Assembly: GCA_964006375.1 (NCBI GenBank)
Contig: OZ023267.1
Span: 22,255,739-22,319,738 of the forward strand
Origin: Tillus elongatus
Lineage: Eukaryota; Arthropoda; Insecta; Coleoptera; Cleridae
Length of the DNA stretch: 64,000 nucleotides
Direction: 5' to 3'
Shown: piece after piece, positions 1-11,532 of the stretch
How positions within the stretch are numbered: position 1 is the stretch's first letter
Layout: each line of letters opens with the position of its first letter
Made by a program: the position numbers and the translations under genes
Notes under the pieces: generated by a model
Told to the model about the DNA's origin: nothing
Seen by the model: the letters and a program-made list of their open reading frames with translations, nothing else
Databases searched by the model: none

Positions 1-737
1 TAGGTGTTACTATGGTTCAAGATTAAAGATTCTGGCTTAATAGGAAATTGAGTTATCGGATTTCAAATATTTTGGCAGAGACTCTCTACCATAATATGTT
101 TGCTGTACCCAGACTTTTTCAACACTTAGTTTTTAGTCCACTCAATCGAAACAGTTTCTGCAAACAAAATAACAAAAATGGTTTTCTAAAACAAATTTAT
201 CGTTGCCTGTGAAGCTCATTGTGTTATTTTTTTAATTTAGTACCCACGCTGCTTTTATCTAGGTTTTAGTATGTATCAAAATTGAAGATTCTAGTTTAAT
301 GGGAAATAGAATTACCACCATTTGGAATATTTTTACGAAAATTCGCTACCATAACGAACTTGCTGCACCTAAGCGCTTTTTAACATTTATTTACTATTGC
401 TCTGTCCATACTCTTTGAATTTTAATAATTTACGCTGAACATATGTTTATAGGTATAGATTAAACTACTGCATGATATTATGTAGTTTGATTTACCTCAA
501 ATTTTCTATATACGACATAAAGTGTAAGTGATAATGAAAATTCACTAAAAACTAAAAGTAGACAATAAGTACCTTATTTTCAGATTCTAAGGTATTAGCT
601 GAGTCTTATTATTTGTTTATGGCGTATATAAACAAAGAAGAAGAAGAAGATAATCTTGAATTCGACTCCTCCCACTGACAGTTTGCAAAATGACAAATGG
701 CAATGACAAATAGCTAACTGTCGTTGTCAGAATTTAC

Positions 738-2183
738 TAGTGATGGGAAAAACTGTTATATTGCTGTAACAGGTCGTAACTGTTACTGTTATTTAGAAAT
801 AACAGTTAAATATAACAGGTTGAAAATAACAGTATGAATTATGAATTATTAAGAATTCCACGTAGACGTAGTAACAGTAGCTGAACCCGTCCGGTGGTGT
901 AGTTGGGTAATGTTTAAAATAAAAAAATATTCTTGTATTATGTTTAAAACAATTAATTAATTTTTTATTAAAAAAATGATGGAGGTTTTTTTTTGGGTAT
1001 TCATCACTAATAATAATTTGGTGAAAAATTCAACAATGCAGAATTTCTTTCGAATTTTCTTTACTAATTAAGTATTAGTTAATCACTGAGCTTGAAAATC
1101 TCTATAGCCTTCTTTTCCTTGACAATGAGACTTATGAAATACATGAATTATTGTAAGCAAAAAAATAAAATAAATAATTTAAAAAAAATTAAATCTAATT
1201 TTTTTCTCTCTACCTATAGGGCGAAGTGTGTCTGGTTTCAACTATACCGGGTACAGGGAATATTTTTATAATTTCATTAAAACTGGTATTGTTTCTGAGA
1301 TTTTTTAAGTTTCAGCGATTTTTTATTTTGCAGTAGTAATAAAAAAATATGTTTAAAATCGGACCCATTTCTTAGATTTTCAAAGTGAAAAGTAAAAAGG
1401 AATATTGATTTATTAGTTACATAAGGCAAAGAAGAATGAGCAAGGAAACTACCTAATATAATATAATACCTTAGGACTCATGTTAAAGCATAACTGTACA
1501 TTTGTATACATATCAGTAACGTAACAGACTTTCGTCGACCAAAGTCAGTCAAATAATGTTCATCAACAAAAACTCAGAACTTTGAAAGTGTTTTGTTAGA
1601 AAAGTATTTTTTTTAGTGTAAGACAATTTTTCTCAAAGAAAAAAAGAAACATCGTTGATTTTATTTACATTTTTCATATTTTGTGTTTGTTTATAAATTG
1701 TAAATATATGTGTTTTTTGTGTGAGTCAACAACCTGTCAAAATTTAACAGTTTCATTATACCGACGACACTACGTTCCCAAAGCTGTGAGCACACTAGTA
1801 TAAAGTAGTATGTTATGAAGTAAAGTCCGCTCTATACTCTATACCCCATTCCCAGTCTCATGTCCATTCATCCTGTTATAACAGTTGCGGATGAAAACAG
1901 TATTATGTTATGAAGTAAAGTCCGCTCTATACCCCATTCCCAGTCTCATGTCCATTCATCCTGTTATAACAGTTGCGTATGAAAACAGAAGTTGCTTCAT
2001 CGTAGCAGTGCAACAGAAACAGATACGAAAACAGAAACAGATACGACTCCGAGTTCTAGTGTAAAGCGCAACAGCGTCCCCTCCACTGTACCTGTTATTT
2101 GTATATATCCATAACAGGTTGTTACTGTTGCGGCTCGACAACAGTTAAAATATAAAAGACTGTTAAATAACAACCCATCACTA
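738..2183. mobile_element. Non-autonomous hAT-type transposon with 8-bp TSD
   Basis: The element is 1446 bp, begins TAGTGATGGG and ends CCCATCACTA, a perfect 10-bp terminal inverted repeat of the hAT form. It is flanked by the perfect 8-bp direct repeat GAATTTAC at 730-737 and 2184-2191, the duplication length expected for hAT. Both subterminal regions are full of short AACAGTT/CTGTTAT motifs, as in the transposase-binding subterminal repeats of this superfamily. No transposase reading frame is present, so it must have been moved in trans. Paralogous unoccupied sites are visible near 38080-38095 and 16540-16550. Confidence 0.85.
1810..1987. repeat. Tandem duplication inside hAT element (95-bp unit)
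   Basis: Two consecutive copies beginning ATGTTATGAAGTAAAGTCC, at 1810 and 1905. The first has an extra short CTCTATA-like repeat. The duplication is internal to the hAT element. Confidence 0.85.
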
Positions 2184-2519
2184 GAATTTACTAGGAAAGG
2201 GCGATGGGTTTTAAATACCTTTAAGAATAGGAAGCTTAATATTTATACATAATAAAACGTAGTTCTAGATTGCCTTTAAACAAACTGAACAACTTTCATT
2301 AAAATTGTTATTTATTACTATATACTTTTCGGATATCTTCAAATTCAGATGACAGTTTTGGCGAATGGCAACCCCACCGATTGTTTATTGTAACATATGT
2401 AGTCTGTTTATTTGAAGTTTAATTTGGAGCGTTTGCTTGCAATAGCAGCGTGACCCTGATATATCTGTCTGACCTTGTTTAAGACTATAAGCACCCATTC
2501 ATAAGTAATTTCAAGTTAT

Positions 2520-2800
2520 ATCGTAAATTATTTATTTTTATTTGGTTATAACTCAGAATTTACTGAACCGATGAAGTTCAAATTTGGCAGGGAGGACAAC
2601 AGATATAATATCTATGTCTGCGTAAAGTTTAGGTTTCATACTTTTAGTTGTTTAAAAGATATTGCGCTTTAAACAGTTTTTCGCATTTTTTTTTCTGAAG
2701 GTATGTGAATGTCAAAACGAACATATCCAAGCTGTTAACAAACTGAAGGGAATTGCCAAATTTGGTTTTGATTGGTGAAGTGTTTTTTGAGTTATCGGTT

Positions 2801-2890
<90 letters not shown>

Positions 2891-3030
2891 AAACTTTTCA
2901 ACTTACCTTGGATTTGGCTTCTAGGGGCCCTAATTCACGCTCACTTAAAGAAAATTTTCAAAAATCTTACCATCGATACCTCTCTTTTAGTGAATTTTCT
3001 TAATGAAAATTCACTAAAAATATTCTTTTT
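2520..3030 (-). repeat. Family T copy (TA-cored dispersed repeat)
   Basis: Minus-strand copy of the window's commonest repeat. One side of the TA tract reads GAGTTATCGGTTGG and the other carries the block CTTGGATTTGGCTTCTAGG followed by the terminal hairpin AGTGAATTTTC ... GAAAATTCACT near 2992-3017. The full consensus, judged from 28640-29160 and 58274-58829, is hairpin, a GAGATCCCGACTTTTG block, a CCTAGAACCCATATCC block, (TA)n, a CCGATAACTCAAAAAATA block, and an end at CACTTGCTGCGTCC. No coding capacity. The layout recalls Helentron-associated HINE/MINE elements, but I cannot assign it. Confidence 0.7.
2803..2886. repeat. (TA)n microsatellite
   Basis: Uninterrupted AT dinucleotide run of about 42 repeats forming the core of the family T copy here. 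Confidence 0.97.
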
Positions 3031-4158
3031 TGTATATATTTCCAAGGTTGTTGTTAACTTTATTAAAAAAGAACTGACTGGTATATAAGAAGAATATTTA
3101 CATTATTCTAAAACTTCCCTTGTCAACAATAATTTAAGTAAAGTTATGAAATCCCAAAGTTGCGTCTGTTATATATATTTACATTCAAAACAGACAACTG
3201 CCTGCACAAACAACAAAACGAGCCGACTCAGTCTCATGCTTATAATTATTGTAAAGAGTAATGACTTCATTTCTACGGACTCGCAAATTTGTGGTTTTGT
3301 TAAACTAATTAATAACCAGAATTTACCAAAGCATAAAATTCGTTGAGTATACTAATTAACGACTTATTTATACAACATGTTTTTGGTGTCTTGCTGATGC
3401 AGATGGGACTTTTTCTTACAAGAGAGACTTCTGTGCTACAATTCCAATTCAAAATACAAAAGAATTAGGCTTCTTTGACGGTGTCGCTTAGTTTGCTAGA
3501 GTGCAAGTTGAATTACCGCATTTGGCGGTGTCTTGGAAGGATTACAAATTAGAAGTTATAATTAGTTGGTAGTAGTCTAATTGTTGGTAGATACCTAACC
3601 TTTGTGCTACCTTTACTTGTGGTTGACACCATCATATCTTAAGGGCGACGTAACTTTGATTTTGCTGTCTTAACCTATCAAAGCGCAAATTATTTTTTAT
3701 TTCTGAAGAACATTTTCTGTGTGTTTTTTGTCAGCAGTAGTTATGGTAAGTCAATGGCATATGCCATAAGACTACAGCAACAATTTAATTTAGGTCACGC
3801 AAGGCACGGAAAAAATGCAGACAAAAAAGACAAAAATATGCGCATTTAAATGGGTCAAATTACCAACAAACAAATGCAGATTTTAGAAAAAAAAATCAAA
3901 AAATTATGCATAATATTAAGTTTGCTAAATCACTGATTATGAATACTATTGGGTTTTTTACATTTTTTCGTGAAAAGTTTTGATAAAAATGAAACTTCAA
4001 GTTTAGTGAAATTAATTTGACAGCAATAAAACAGAATTTATTAGAAAATACAAGTTTTTTTTATAAGTATCATAATTCATAAGATTATTTATAATAAATT
4101 TTTATAAATTAAATAAAACGATTAAAAAAACTATACGAAACAGTTTGTTAAACATAAA
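3031..4158. other. Unassigned AT-rich stretch
   Basis: I see no gene or clear repeat boundary. The right part (about 3790-4158) is rich in ATGCA/TTGCAT motifs next to the hAT transposase relic and may be its 3' flank. Confidence 0.4.
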
Positions 4159-4920
4159 TCATGCCTTACAATAATTATAAAAACAATTAATTACTAAATG
4201 TTTCTCAAAGTTTTCTAGAAGAGAACTTTGTCTTGAACATGTGTTTAAAAATAGAGAAACTTCGTTGAACATCAACGGAAGTAATAGGAGCATATTTATA
4301 TTTAGAAATAAATGTTTGCTTCAGGTACATTTACATCATCTTCAAAGTTTCCTACAAAAATATTTGAAATATTTTTCAAAATTTTGAATCCTCTATTATT
4401 TTGAATCACAGAGTTAAATTTGTTAAGAATTACTGATCCGGTTGCTCCGCAAACTTTTTTACAATCAGACTCAAATTGATTTATTAAAGCAACTGACTCT
4501 GCTAAAGAAACACATGTACTCTCCAATTTTAAGAATGTTGAAGATACAGAAGAATAATTTTTTTTATATGTTAAATTCTTCTTTACGGCTGGATTTTGAA
4601 AAAGATTTTTGTAGTTTATGAGAGCGGTGGAAGAGGAGTCGTTCAAAGCGTTAATGAAGCTTCCAATTACGTCGTAATTGTTAGCATAAAATATAGCTGC
4701 ATCAAGCCATGTACCCCAACGAGTTATAACAGGTGGTGGAGGCAACGAAAGAATTGGAGGGTCTTCTTTGTAAAACTGAATGCGTATTGGAGCTTTTGAA
4801 AATATTTTTTTAATATAATTAATACGATCATTTACTAAAGGAAACTGCTCTCTTATACACTCTGCTAATCTATTAATGCCATGAGCCAAACAAGCTACAT
4901 GTAATACGTTGGAATAAACT
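4159..4920 (-). pseudogene. hAT-like transposase C-terminal half, broken
   Basis: The main open part (4302-4889, extending upstream in frame to about 4917 through ...NVLHVACLAHGINR) has the sequence order of hAT transposases: a CLAHGINRLAE helix, then VITRWGTWLDA near residue 55 (the TRW-x-SW motif of the family). The reading frame then shifts near 4303, where another frame gives YAPITSVDVQRSFSIFK, the hAT C-terminal dimerisation signature, and shifts again near 4220 before a last stop at 4159-4161. The DNA-binding and first catalytic parts are missing: the 5' side stops abruptly at a family T block at 4921. It is therefore a dead relic. Whether it belongs to the same family as the non-autonomous hAT at 738-2183 cannot be told. 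Confidence 0.75.
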
Positions 4921-5897
4921 GAATATGGGTTCTAGGGGGCCTAGTTTGCGCTCATTAGAAATTTTTTATAAGTCAAAAGTCGGGTTCTCCTCATTTGTGA
5001 ATTTTCTTAAAGAAAATTCTCTAAAACAAGCACTTGTGAAGCGACGGGAAAAGTCTACGACTACATTTAATATAGAACGGTTTCAATAAGTTGGGGCAAG
5101 AACAAACAACCAGTTATGCTATTCAATGCATATAAATTAAAAAATAATATAAATAATTGAACTAAGTCTTAAAAGTTTTCATTTTCTCTTTATTATATTA
5201 TTTTTTATACAAAAACTGAGAAAAAAATTAATCGGGATAACAACAATCTGATCAGATAACGGTAACGTCAAATGAGACAAAAATAATGATAACAAGTGAA
5301 GTCGCTAACTACGATTAGGACTTGTCATGTAGGAGCCGATTATCCAATGTACAAGGCTTACCCCACTCGGCCACGCTCGATTGGTATATACTAACAGGTA
5401 TATCTGGTAGTATGCTAATGGTCTAACGTTTACTATTTACACCAACTATTTTTATTTACAATGGCTTTTGTGTTCATATTTTAAAGAAATGAAGGAAAAT
5501 AACGACTAAGACACAGACCTAGGAGCTTGCTGGTCATTGCTTGTCGTATTTTTCAGTCACATCCGTACTCCTTCCATAATTTTCAATTTTAACGTTTCAA
5601 CTTTCTTAAATTTAATTAATTAAAAATTAATTTACCTCTAAATTTTTGTCTTTTAACATAGAGATCTGAATTTTGGTACATAGAATACACTTTATGATAG
5701 AAAATATCTTACCAAATTTGGTTGCCCTTACTTTGTTATTTACCGAGATATAAAGTTTTTCGACAGAAAACACAAAATTTCCCGTGAAAACCTGGGCCGA
5801 TTTTCCTGGCTAACGAACCTGTCGAAGCCACCTGCAAGAAGAAAGTACTTACCAAATTTTATCAAAAGCGGCCCATTATTTTTTCAGTTATCGGTGT
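4921..5897 (-). repeat. Family T fragments and unassigned DNA
   Basis: 4921-5025 is the hairpin-side end of family T (GGGTTCTAGGGGGCCTAG, hairpin near 5000-5025). 5640-5897 is the other side (GAAAACACAAAATTTCCC, CCTGGCTAACGAACC). The roughly 600 bp between holds nothing I recognise. Confidence 0.5.
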
Positions 5898-6495
5898 TAT
5901 GTCACATCAATTGCAGAAGCGGCTGCTAAGAAATTAGGTTTCCTTTTCCGGGCTCGCAAATACTTTTCACCAGCTAATATCTATACCTTATATACTTCAC
6001 AAATAAGGTCAAACCTCGAATACTGCTCCCACATCTGGGCTGCCGCTGCCGCTTCTACACTCGCTATCCTGGACTCCATTCAAAAGAGAGCTATACGTCT
6101 CATCGGTGACCCTACCCTCACCCAAAGGCTACCATCCCTTGCCCACCGACGTGCCATTGGTGACCTCTCTCTGTTTTATAGATATCTGCACGGGCACTGC
6201 TCAGAGGAGCTTTCCTCCATAGTTCCCCCACCTGCTGCCACCAACAGATCTACCAGGGGAACAGAGCGAATGCACCCTTTTACTGTCCAGGTCACCAGAC
6301 ATAGAACATCTTGTTATGCCCGCTCTTTTGTCCCGAGAACTTCCAAGTTGTGGAATTCCTTGCCGGCACATGTTTTTCCTTATCCTCCGAACCTCCAAAC
6401 CTTCAAGTCCTGAATTAACAAGCTGCCTCTTTCCTCCTTGTCAACACCCACGGTACGATAGTATTTAGGCTGTAAGCCCTCGTGGTGTGTTGTTG
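5898..6495 (+). pseudogene. LINE ORF2 C-terminal fragment and 3' end
   Basis: In one frame from about 5898 the translation contains AAAKKLGFLFRARKYFSP, LEYCSHIWAAAA, IQKRAIRLIGD and FVPRTSKLWNSLP. This is the conserved post-RT thumb and C-terminal region of CR1/Jockey-type non-LTR retrotransposons. An in-frame TGA at 6411-6413 replaces what is normally an Arg codon (FKS*INKL), and the frame ends at 6459-6461. The RT and endonuclease are absent, so this is a 5'-truncated copy. A short 3' UTR leads directly into the (TA)n tract, which may be its microsatellite tail. Confidence 0.8.
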
Positions 6496-6497
6496 AA

Positions 6498-6501
<4 letters not shown>

Positions 6502-6590
<89 letters not shown>
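6502..6590. repeat. (TA)n microsatellite
   Basis: Pure TA run between a LINE 3' end on the left and a minus-strand family T half on the right. It could be the tail of the first or the core of the second. Confidence 0.97.
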
Positions 6591-6592
<2 letters not shown>

Positions 6593-6820
6593 TTTGGTAA
6601 ATAAATCTCACTAATGATGAGATCCCGACTTTTAAATTTTGAAAAAAATTCTTCAAGTGAGCGCGGACTAGCGCCCCTAGAACCCATATCCAGCATCAGT
6701 TTCCCTTTTTATATGTTTATATATAAAAATTGAAACTGACCCTTATTTGAAGAAATTTTTTCAAAATTCACAAGTCTGGATCTCCTCACTAGTGATTTTT
6801 TTTAAAGAAAATTCACTAAT
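6591..6820 (-). repeat. Family T half copies
   Basis: Contains the GATCCCGACTTTTAAATTTTG-type block at 6622 (plus orientation) and then ACTGACCC, CAAAATTCACAAGTC and a hairpin near 6790-6820 in minus orientation. Two partial copies are joined. Confidence 0.5.
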
Positions 6821-7985
6821 TAACAAGGATTTTGAATCTGAGAAAAAGTACCTGCGTCTGTATTTAGTCGAACACCGTCTCAGACATTTAAAATAAAACC
6901 TTACAAATTTAAAATATTTTTGACGTCTTAGTGTACACAACGTAAAAAATATTTTTTGTTAAAATGGATGTTACTGAATTGCCTGTGACTCGAATTTTAA
7001 TAATAACTAAGTTATATAGACTTTTCAGCTAGCTGTAATAAAATGTTTTTTATACACACTTAGAAAATTAATGCTTTACAAACTAAGCACACGGTATAAA
7101 TACAAATTTATATTAAGGGAAGAAGACGCAGGTTAGCTTAGGGAGTTTAATATATTTATGTGTTCATGTTGGTGGCAACTAGCTCTAACATAAAGTTATA
7201 GAGAAGCGTTCGCTGTAGCAAAAACAACATACACAAGGCCTTTTATATCCAGGCTTACTAAAGTTCCCTATATCCCACAAATGATTGTTTGATATGATGT
7301 CAACCTAGTGTAACATGTCCCTCCCTCGTTGGATGCTGGTCTCATTATCTAGAAGCAGGGATAATGGCATCCCTTCATAATTGCTCTACGTATGCAAGAA
7401 ATGATAATGGTGCTCAGCAAAAAATACTTCACTATTAATTAGAGTGCTATGACACAATCTCTAGGACTAAATTTAATGAAACAGTTCAAATTAAAAACGA
7501 TACGTATATAGTTTTAAAATTGCTAAGAAAGGAACTATATGTTCTGTTTTTTTCTTTTTATCGTTGTTGAAATTTGAGTAAACTTTGTGAAAAAAACTTG
7601 CAAATCCCATATTTTGATTTACAATCACACCCTTAGGGCAACGTCGTCTTGCCGTCACAACATGATTATCTGTCTGTAGCAGCTCGGTTCATTCCATTCT
7701 AGCTTACGCACCTCATCAGTTGGGGGCAAGGTTTTCTAGAGGCTTTTTCTTTGTCTATCTCTTACTTTTTTTCAAATACGTATGCTTCAAAAATGCTCTC
7801 AGGAAGGTATTATGTATCGGAATATGCCCAATATCTCCTTATGATTTCTTTTAGTAAGCACTTTTGTTCTCTCACCATTTCTAGAGCAACCTTAAGACAA
7901 ACTACGTTCAGTAAAACGAATATTTGTGGACCGTTAGAATTTTTAAATATTATTTTTTTGCCAAAAGAAAGTACATTTTTCTTTT
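6821..7985. other. Unassigned stretch
   Basis: About 1.1 kb without a credible gene, inverted repeat or match to the other families in the window. Confidence 0.4.
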
Positions 7986-7989
7986 ATTG

Positions 7990-8520
<531 letters not shown>

Positions 8521-9062
8521 AAGAAAAATAAATTTGGGTTTTCTTCAAAACGTCAAAGTCGGCGATTTTAAACGTCAAAATTGTTAATATTTAGGCAATG
8601 AACCTGCAATTAATATGATCTATGGAAGGAAAATGTCTCAAGAATAATGTTTTACAAAGCCTGAGCTCTTAGTTTCAATCGTCATTGTCCTTCATTTTAC
8701 TAAAATATTCCCAGAAAATTCATTTCAAATAGACCCTTTCTCTGATACTTTAGCTGTAGTGTTGGCTATAAAGATTATCGTTTAATGGTATATCATTTTT
8801 GTCGAATTATCGTAAAAACTCATTAAAGCGCAATATATCCGTTATTATTCAAGTTACGAAAAAAAGTTGTATACATTAATTGTAGGGTGTCTTAAGCTAC
8901 ACCTTAAAAAATATTTCCACAATTACAGGGTGGCCCATAAGTCGTTGGTGATTCAATTTTTTTTTTTTTTTAGTGAATTTTTTTAATCGAACACGCCCTA
9001 TGTTATTGCTTTTTTGTATTTTCCATCGAAATATAATACATCTTTGTAAGAAAAGAAATTCG
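8521..9062 (+). repeat. Dispersed repeat with GGGTGGCCCATAAGTCG block
   Basis: The segment 8815-8975 contains CGCAATATATCCGTTATTAT and then TACAGGGTGGCCCATAAGTC. The same pair of phrases occurs at 28170-28320 (plus strand) and, inverted, at 32640-32815 and 51920-52065. It forms part of a longer variant of family T. No gene. Confidence 0.5.
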
Positions 9063-9363
9063 GGACGCAGCAAGTGCGTTATGGTAGCGAATTTTCATTA
9101 AATGCTTCAAATTGTGAATCAATTTACTATTAACCTATAAGGTTGACCAGAAAACCAGTTTTTTCGGGAACAATTTAAGTTTACTTTCGGAAATTTTTGT
9201 ACATTTTCAAACAATAAAGTTATTTTGATGAAATATGGTACATTGTTTCTAATATATAAATTATACTGGTAACCAAATTTGGTGCCTGCTTTCTTAGAAA
9301 AACATATTTGCTATTAGAAACATTTTTATGAAAATTCACTACCATAACGCACTTGCTGCGTCC
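9063..9363. mobile_element. 300-bp MITE with about 38-bp terminal inverted repeats
   Basis: Left end GGACGCAGCAAGTGCGTTATG, continuing GTAGCGAATTTTCATTAAA. The right end is its near-exact inverse, finishing CACTTGCTGCGTCC. Related complete copies lie at 29566-29878 and 32298-32577. The same terminal sequence also closes family T copies. No clear target duplication, no ORF. Confidence 0.75.
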
Positions 9364-10540
9364 AGAGTTTTTACCATGACAATGTTATTTTAATGATATT
9401 TGGTTGAAATTAAATCAACCGAAGTACGTGTCAATGGAAAAGTTAGCTATGGGTATTTGAAAGAGGAAAAATGAGGAAGAATGATACGCGTATTGGTTTT
9501 TCTGAAAAGGGCGACCCTTAGGATTTTATCTAGCAAAAAAACTGTCGTTTATCCTTTATAGTGTATTAAGCCGAATGGATGTGAGGCCAATTAGCCTGTA
9601 CAATTTGGATGCCGTGTCCACTTTCTCTGATTTACAATTTACAAATATAGACGCAGTTAACCTGTTACTAGGTTTTTGAGACATCACCTCACGCCAAGCT
9701 GGCCTGCAATACATCTCTTATGTAAGGAAGCAATAGTTACAGGCCGTTCTTGAGCCATGCTGGAAAAATCACATCATCGCCCACGGACTTGAATATGGAA
9801 ACTCGTTCACCGCCCACTGGTATACAGAACTGAGAGAGATCAATGGACCTTTGAGGAAATCGAAAGGGAATTGGATCAAAACTACCAAGGAGACCTTGTA
9901 CCATCTCGATAAGGTTCACCTTGCTGGCCGTGAACCTAGGCGAGGTCGCTCAAGGTCTGATCGATAGTATTGATCCAATTTTCGTTTATTTATTTTTTGA
10001 TTGAGATTTTATTGATCTTTTTGAGTCCTGTATGAGTACCCTAACCGGTTTTGCCACGCCCAGTAGCTTAATTCTTTCACAGTATAGTTTAAGGCCCTTC
10101 TGGTCTGCTTGCGTAGAATGTCAAGATTCCAACTTCACCAGCAAACCTTGATGACCGGCTTTGATGTAATAATGACTGATGTTGTTGAACTGAAACCATA
10201 TAAAAAACAAAAGAAAGAGGTAATTTTTTTTATTCCATAAATTATTTGGAATGTCCGTTCCGATGATCTGGGATGCTATTAAGATTAAGAAATTATTTGG
10301 ACAGCTGTTAACTAAACTTTATTTCTTTGTGGAGGTGTACGACGGACAGAGGTGATCGCGTTTTGTTGAAAACCTATAGACGTTTTGCATTACGACATGA
10401 GTATTGCCATCGATTTAAAAAACAAATTGAAAATTAGAAGGTGGTTACCTTCCATTTATAAAATTTTCTTCACAAAAATCCGCAAAAATAGTATATCTTC
10501 TTAAAAATTAATTAACTAAATTATAATGCATATCAGTGAG
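9364..10540. other. Unassigned stretch with small open frames
   Basis: 9590-9960 is less AT-rich than its surroundings and open over about 75 codons on the plus strand and 60 on the minus. Neither translation is one I recognise. It may be a decayed coding fragment. The rest is AT-rich and featureless. Confidence 0.35.
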
Positions 10541-10568
10541 ACTAGATGCATTCTCGCAACAATTAGAA

Positions 10569-10609
10569 CCGTAGACCGGTTACGCTCTCATTAGAGCTCT
10601 TCAGTACGG
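10569..10609 (-). ncRNA. Hammerhead ribozyme, array unit 1 (core mutated)
   Basis: Minus strand: stem I CCGTA/TACGG, core CTGAAGA, stem II GCTCT-AATG-AGAGC, then GTAAC instead of the required GAAAC, stem III ACCGGT, cleavage triplet GTC. The A-to-U change in the GAAA element should abolish cleavage. Confidence 0.75.
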
Positions 10610-10875
10610 CATACTAATTGCAGCAAAAATGCACCAAAAATAACACGGCTATCGTATAGCCAGTCTTAAAACACTAAGTGAGTGGCGAACGTGTCGCCAC
10701 CTAGTTCGGAACCAAGTACTATGTTGTCACGCCCGCTCCAAATAACACAGAGTATTAAAAATAGAGACGGTATACAACTAACTAACAATTTAGTAAATTG
10801 TTAGCCCTGGCCCATTTCTACCCCAATATAGGGACAAAGTATGTAAGACTAGATGCATTCTCGCAACAATTAGAA

Positions 10876-10916
10876 CCGTAGACCGGTTTCGCTCTCATTA
10901 GAGCTCTTCAGTACGG
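10876..10916 (-). ncRNA. Type I hammerhead ribozyme, array unit 2 (intact)
   Basis: All conserved core elements are present on the minus strand: CTGAAGA (CUGANGA with N7 = A), GAAAC and the GUC cleavage triplet. Stem I is 5 bp (CCGTA/TACGG), followed by a GTAT/TT internal loop and an outer helix pairing GCAATTAG with CTAATTGT. Stem II is 5 perfect pairs with loop AATG. Stem III is the 6-nt palindrome ACCGGT, too short for a stable monomer hairpin, as in hammerheads that act as dimers. Predicted cut: after the C complementary to 10881. Confidence 0.85.
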
Positions 10917-11182
10917 CATACTAATTGCAGCAAAAATGCACCAAAAATAACACGTCTATCGTATAGCCAGTCTTAAAACACTAAGTGAGTGGCGAACGTG
11001 TCGCCACCTAGTTCGGAACCAAGTACTATGTTGTCACGCCCGCTCCAAATAACACAGAGTATTAAAAATAGAGACGGTATACAACTAACTAACAATTTAG
11101 TAAATTGTTAGCCCTGGCCCATTTCTACCCCAATATAGGGACAAAGTATGTAAGACTAGATGCATTCTCGCAACAATTAGAA

Positions 11183-11223
11183 CCGTAGACCGGTTTCGCT
11201 CTCATTAGAGCTCTTCAGTACGG
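11183..11223 (-). ncRNA. Type I hammerhead ribozyme, array unit 3 (intact)
   Basis: Core identical to unit 2: CTGAAGA, GAAAC, GTC, with the same stems. Units 2 and 3 in tandem would release an exact 307-nt RNA if cleaved. Confidence 0.85.
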
Positions 11224-11489
11224 CATACTAATTGCAGCAAAAATGCACCAAAAATAACACGGCTATCGTATAGCCAGTCTTAAAACACTAAGTGAGTGGC
11301 GAACGTGTCGCCACCTAGTTCGGAACCAAGTACTATGTTGTCACGCCCGCTCCAAATAACACAGAGTATTAAAAATAGAGACGGTATACAACTAACTAAC
11401 AATTTAGTATATTGTTAGCCCTGGCCCATTTCTACCCCAATATAGGGACAAAGTATGTAAGACTAGATGCATTCTCGCAACAATTAGAA

Positions 11490-11532
11490 CCGTAGACCGG
11501 TGTTTCGCTCTCATTAGAGCTCTTCAGTACGG
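11490..11532 (-). ncRNA. Hammerhead ribozyme, array unit 4 (2-nt insertion in stem III)
   Basis: Minus strand GAAACACCGGTC in place of GAAACCGGTC. The two extra bases enlarge stem III into 2 bp (AC/GT) with a 4-nt loop. All catalytic core bases remain, so activity as a monomer is possible. Confidence 0.75.

Larger units (their letters stand above)
1..2475 (+). repeat. Family L dispersed repeat, copy I (split by hAT element)
   Basis: Non-coding dispersed repeat that recurs at about 14640-16740 (same strand) and 37805-39060 (opposite strand). Shared landmarks are two blocks resembling CTACCATAACGCACTTGC near 90 and 350, an AAG-rich stretch at 640-652, the phrase GAATTCGACTCC near 659, and GGAAGCTTAATATTTATAC near 2231. 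It ends near the phrase TGACCCTGATATATC. No reading frame of note. The hAT element at 738-2183 is inserted inside it, and the other two copies lack that insertion. The element's class is unknown to me. Confidence 0.6.

Noticed and set aside
9737..9919. 60-codon minus-strand open frame in a GC-richer patch
   Set aside because: Short, unrecognised, and the opposite strand is equally open; no basis for a gene call.
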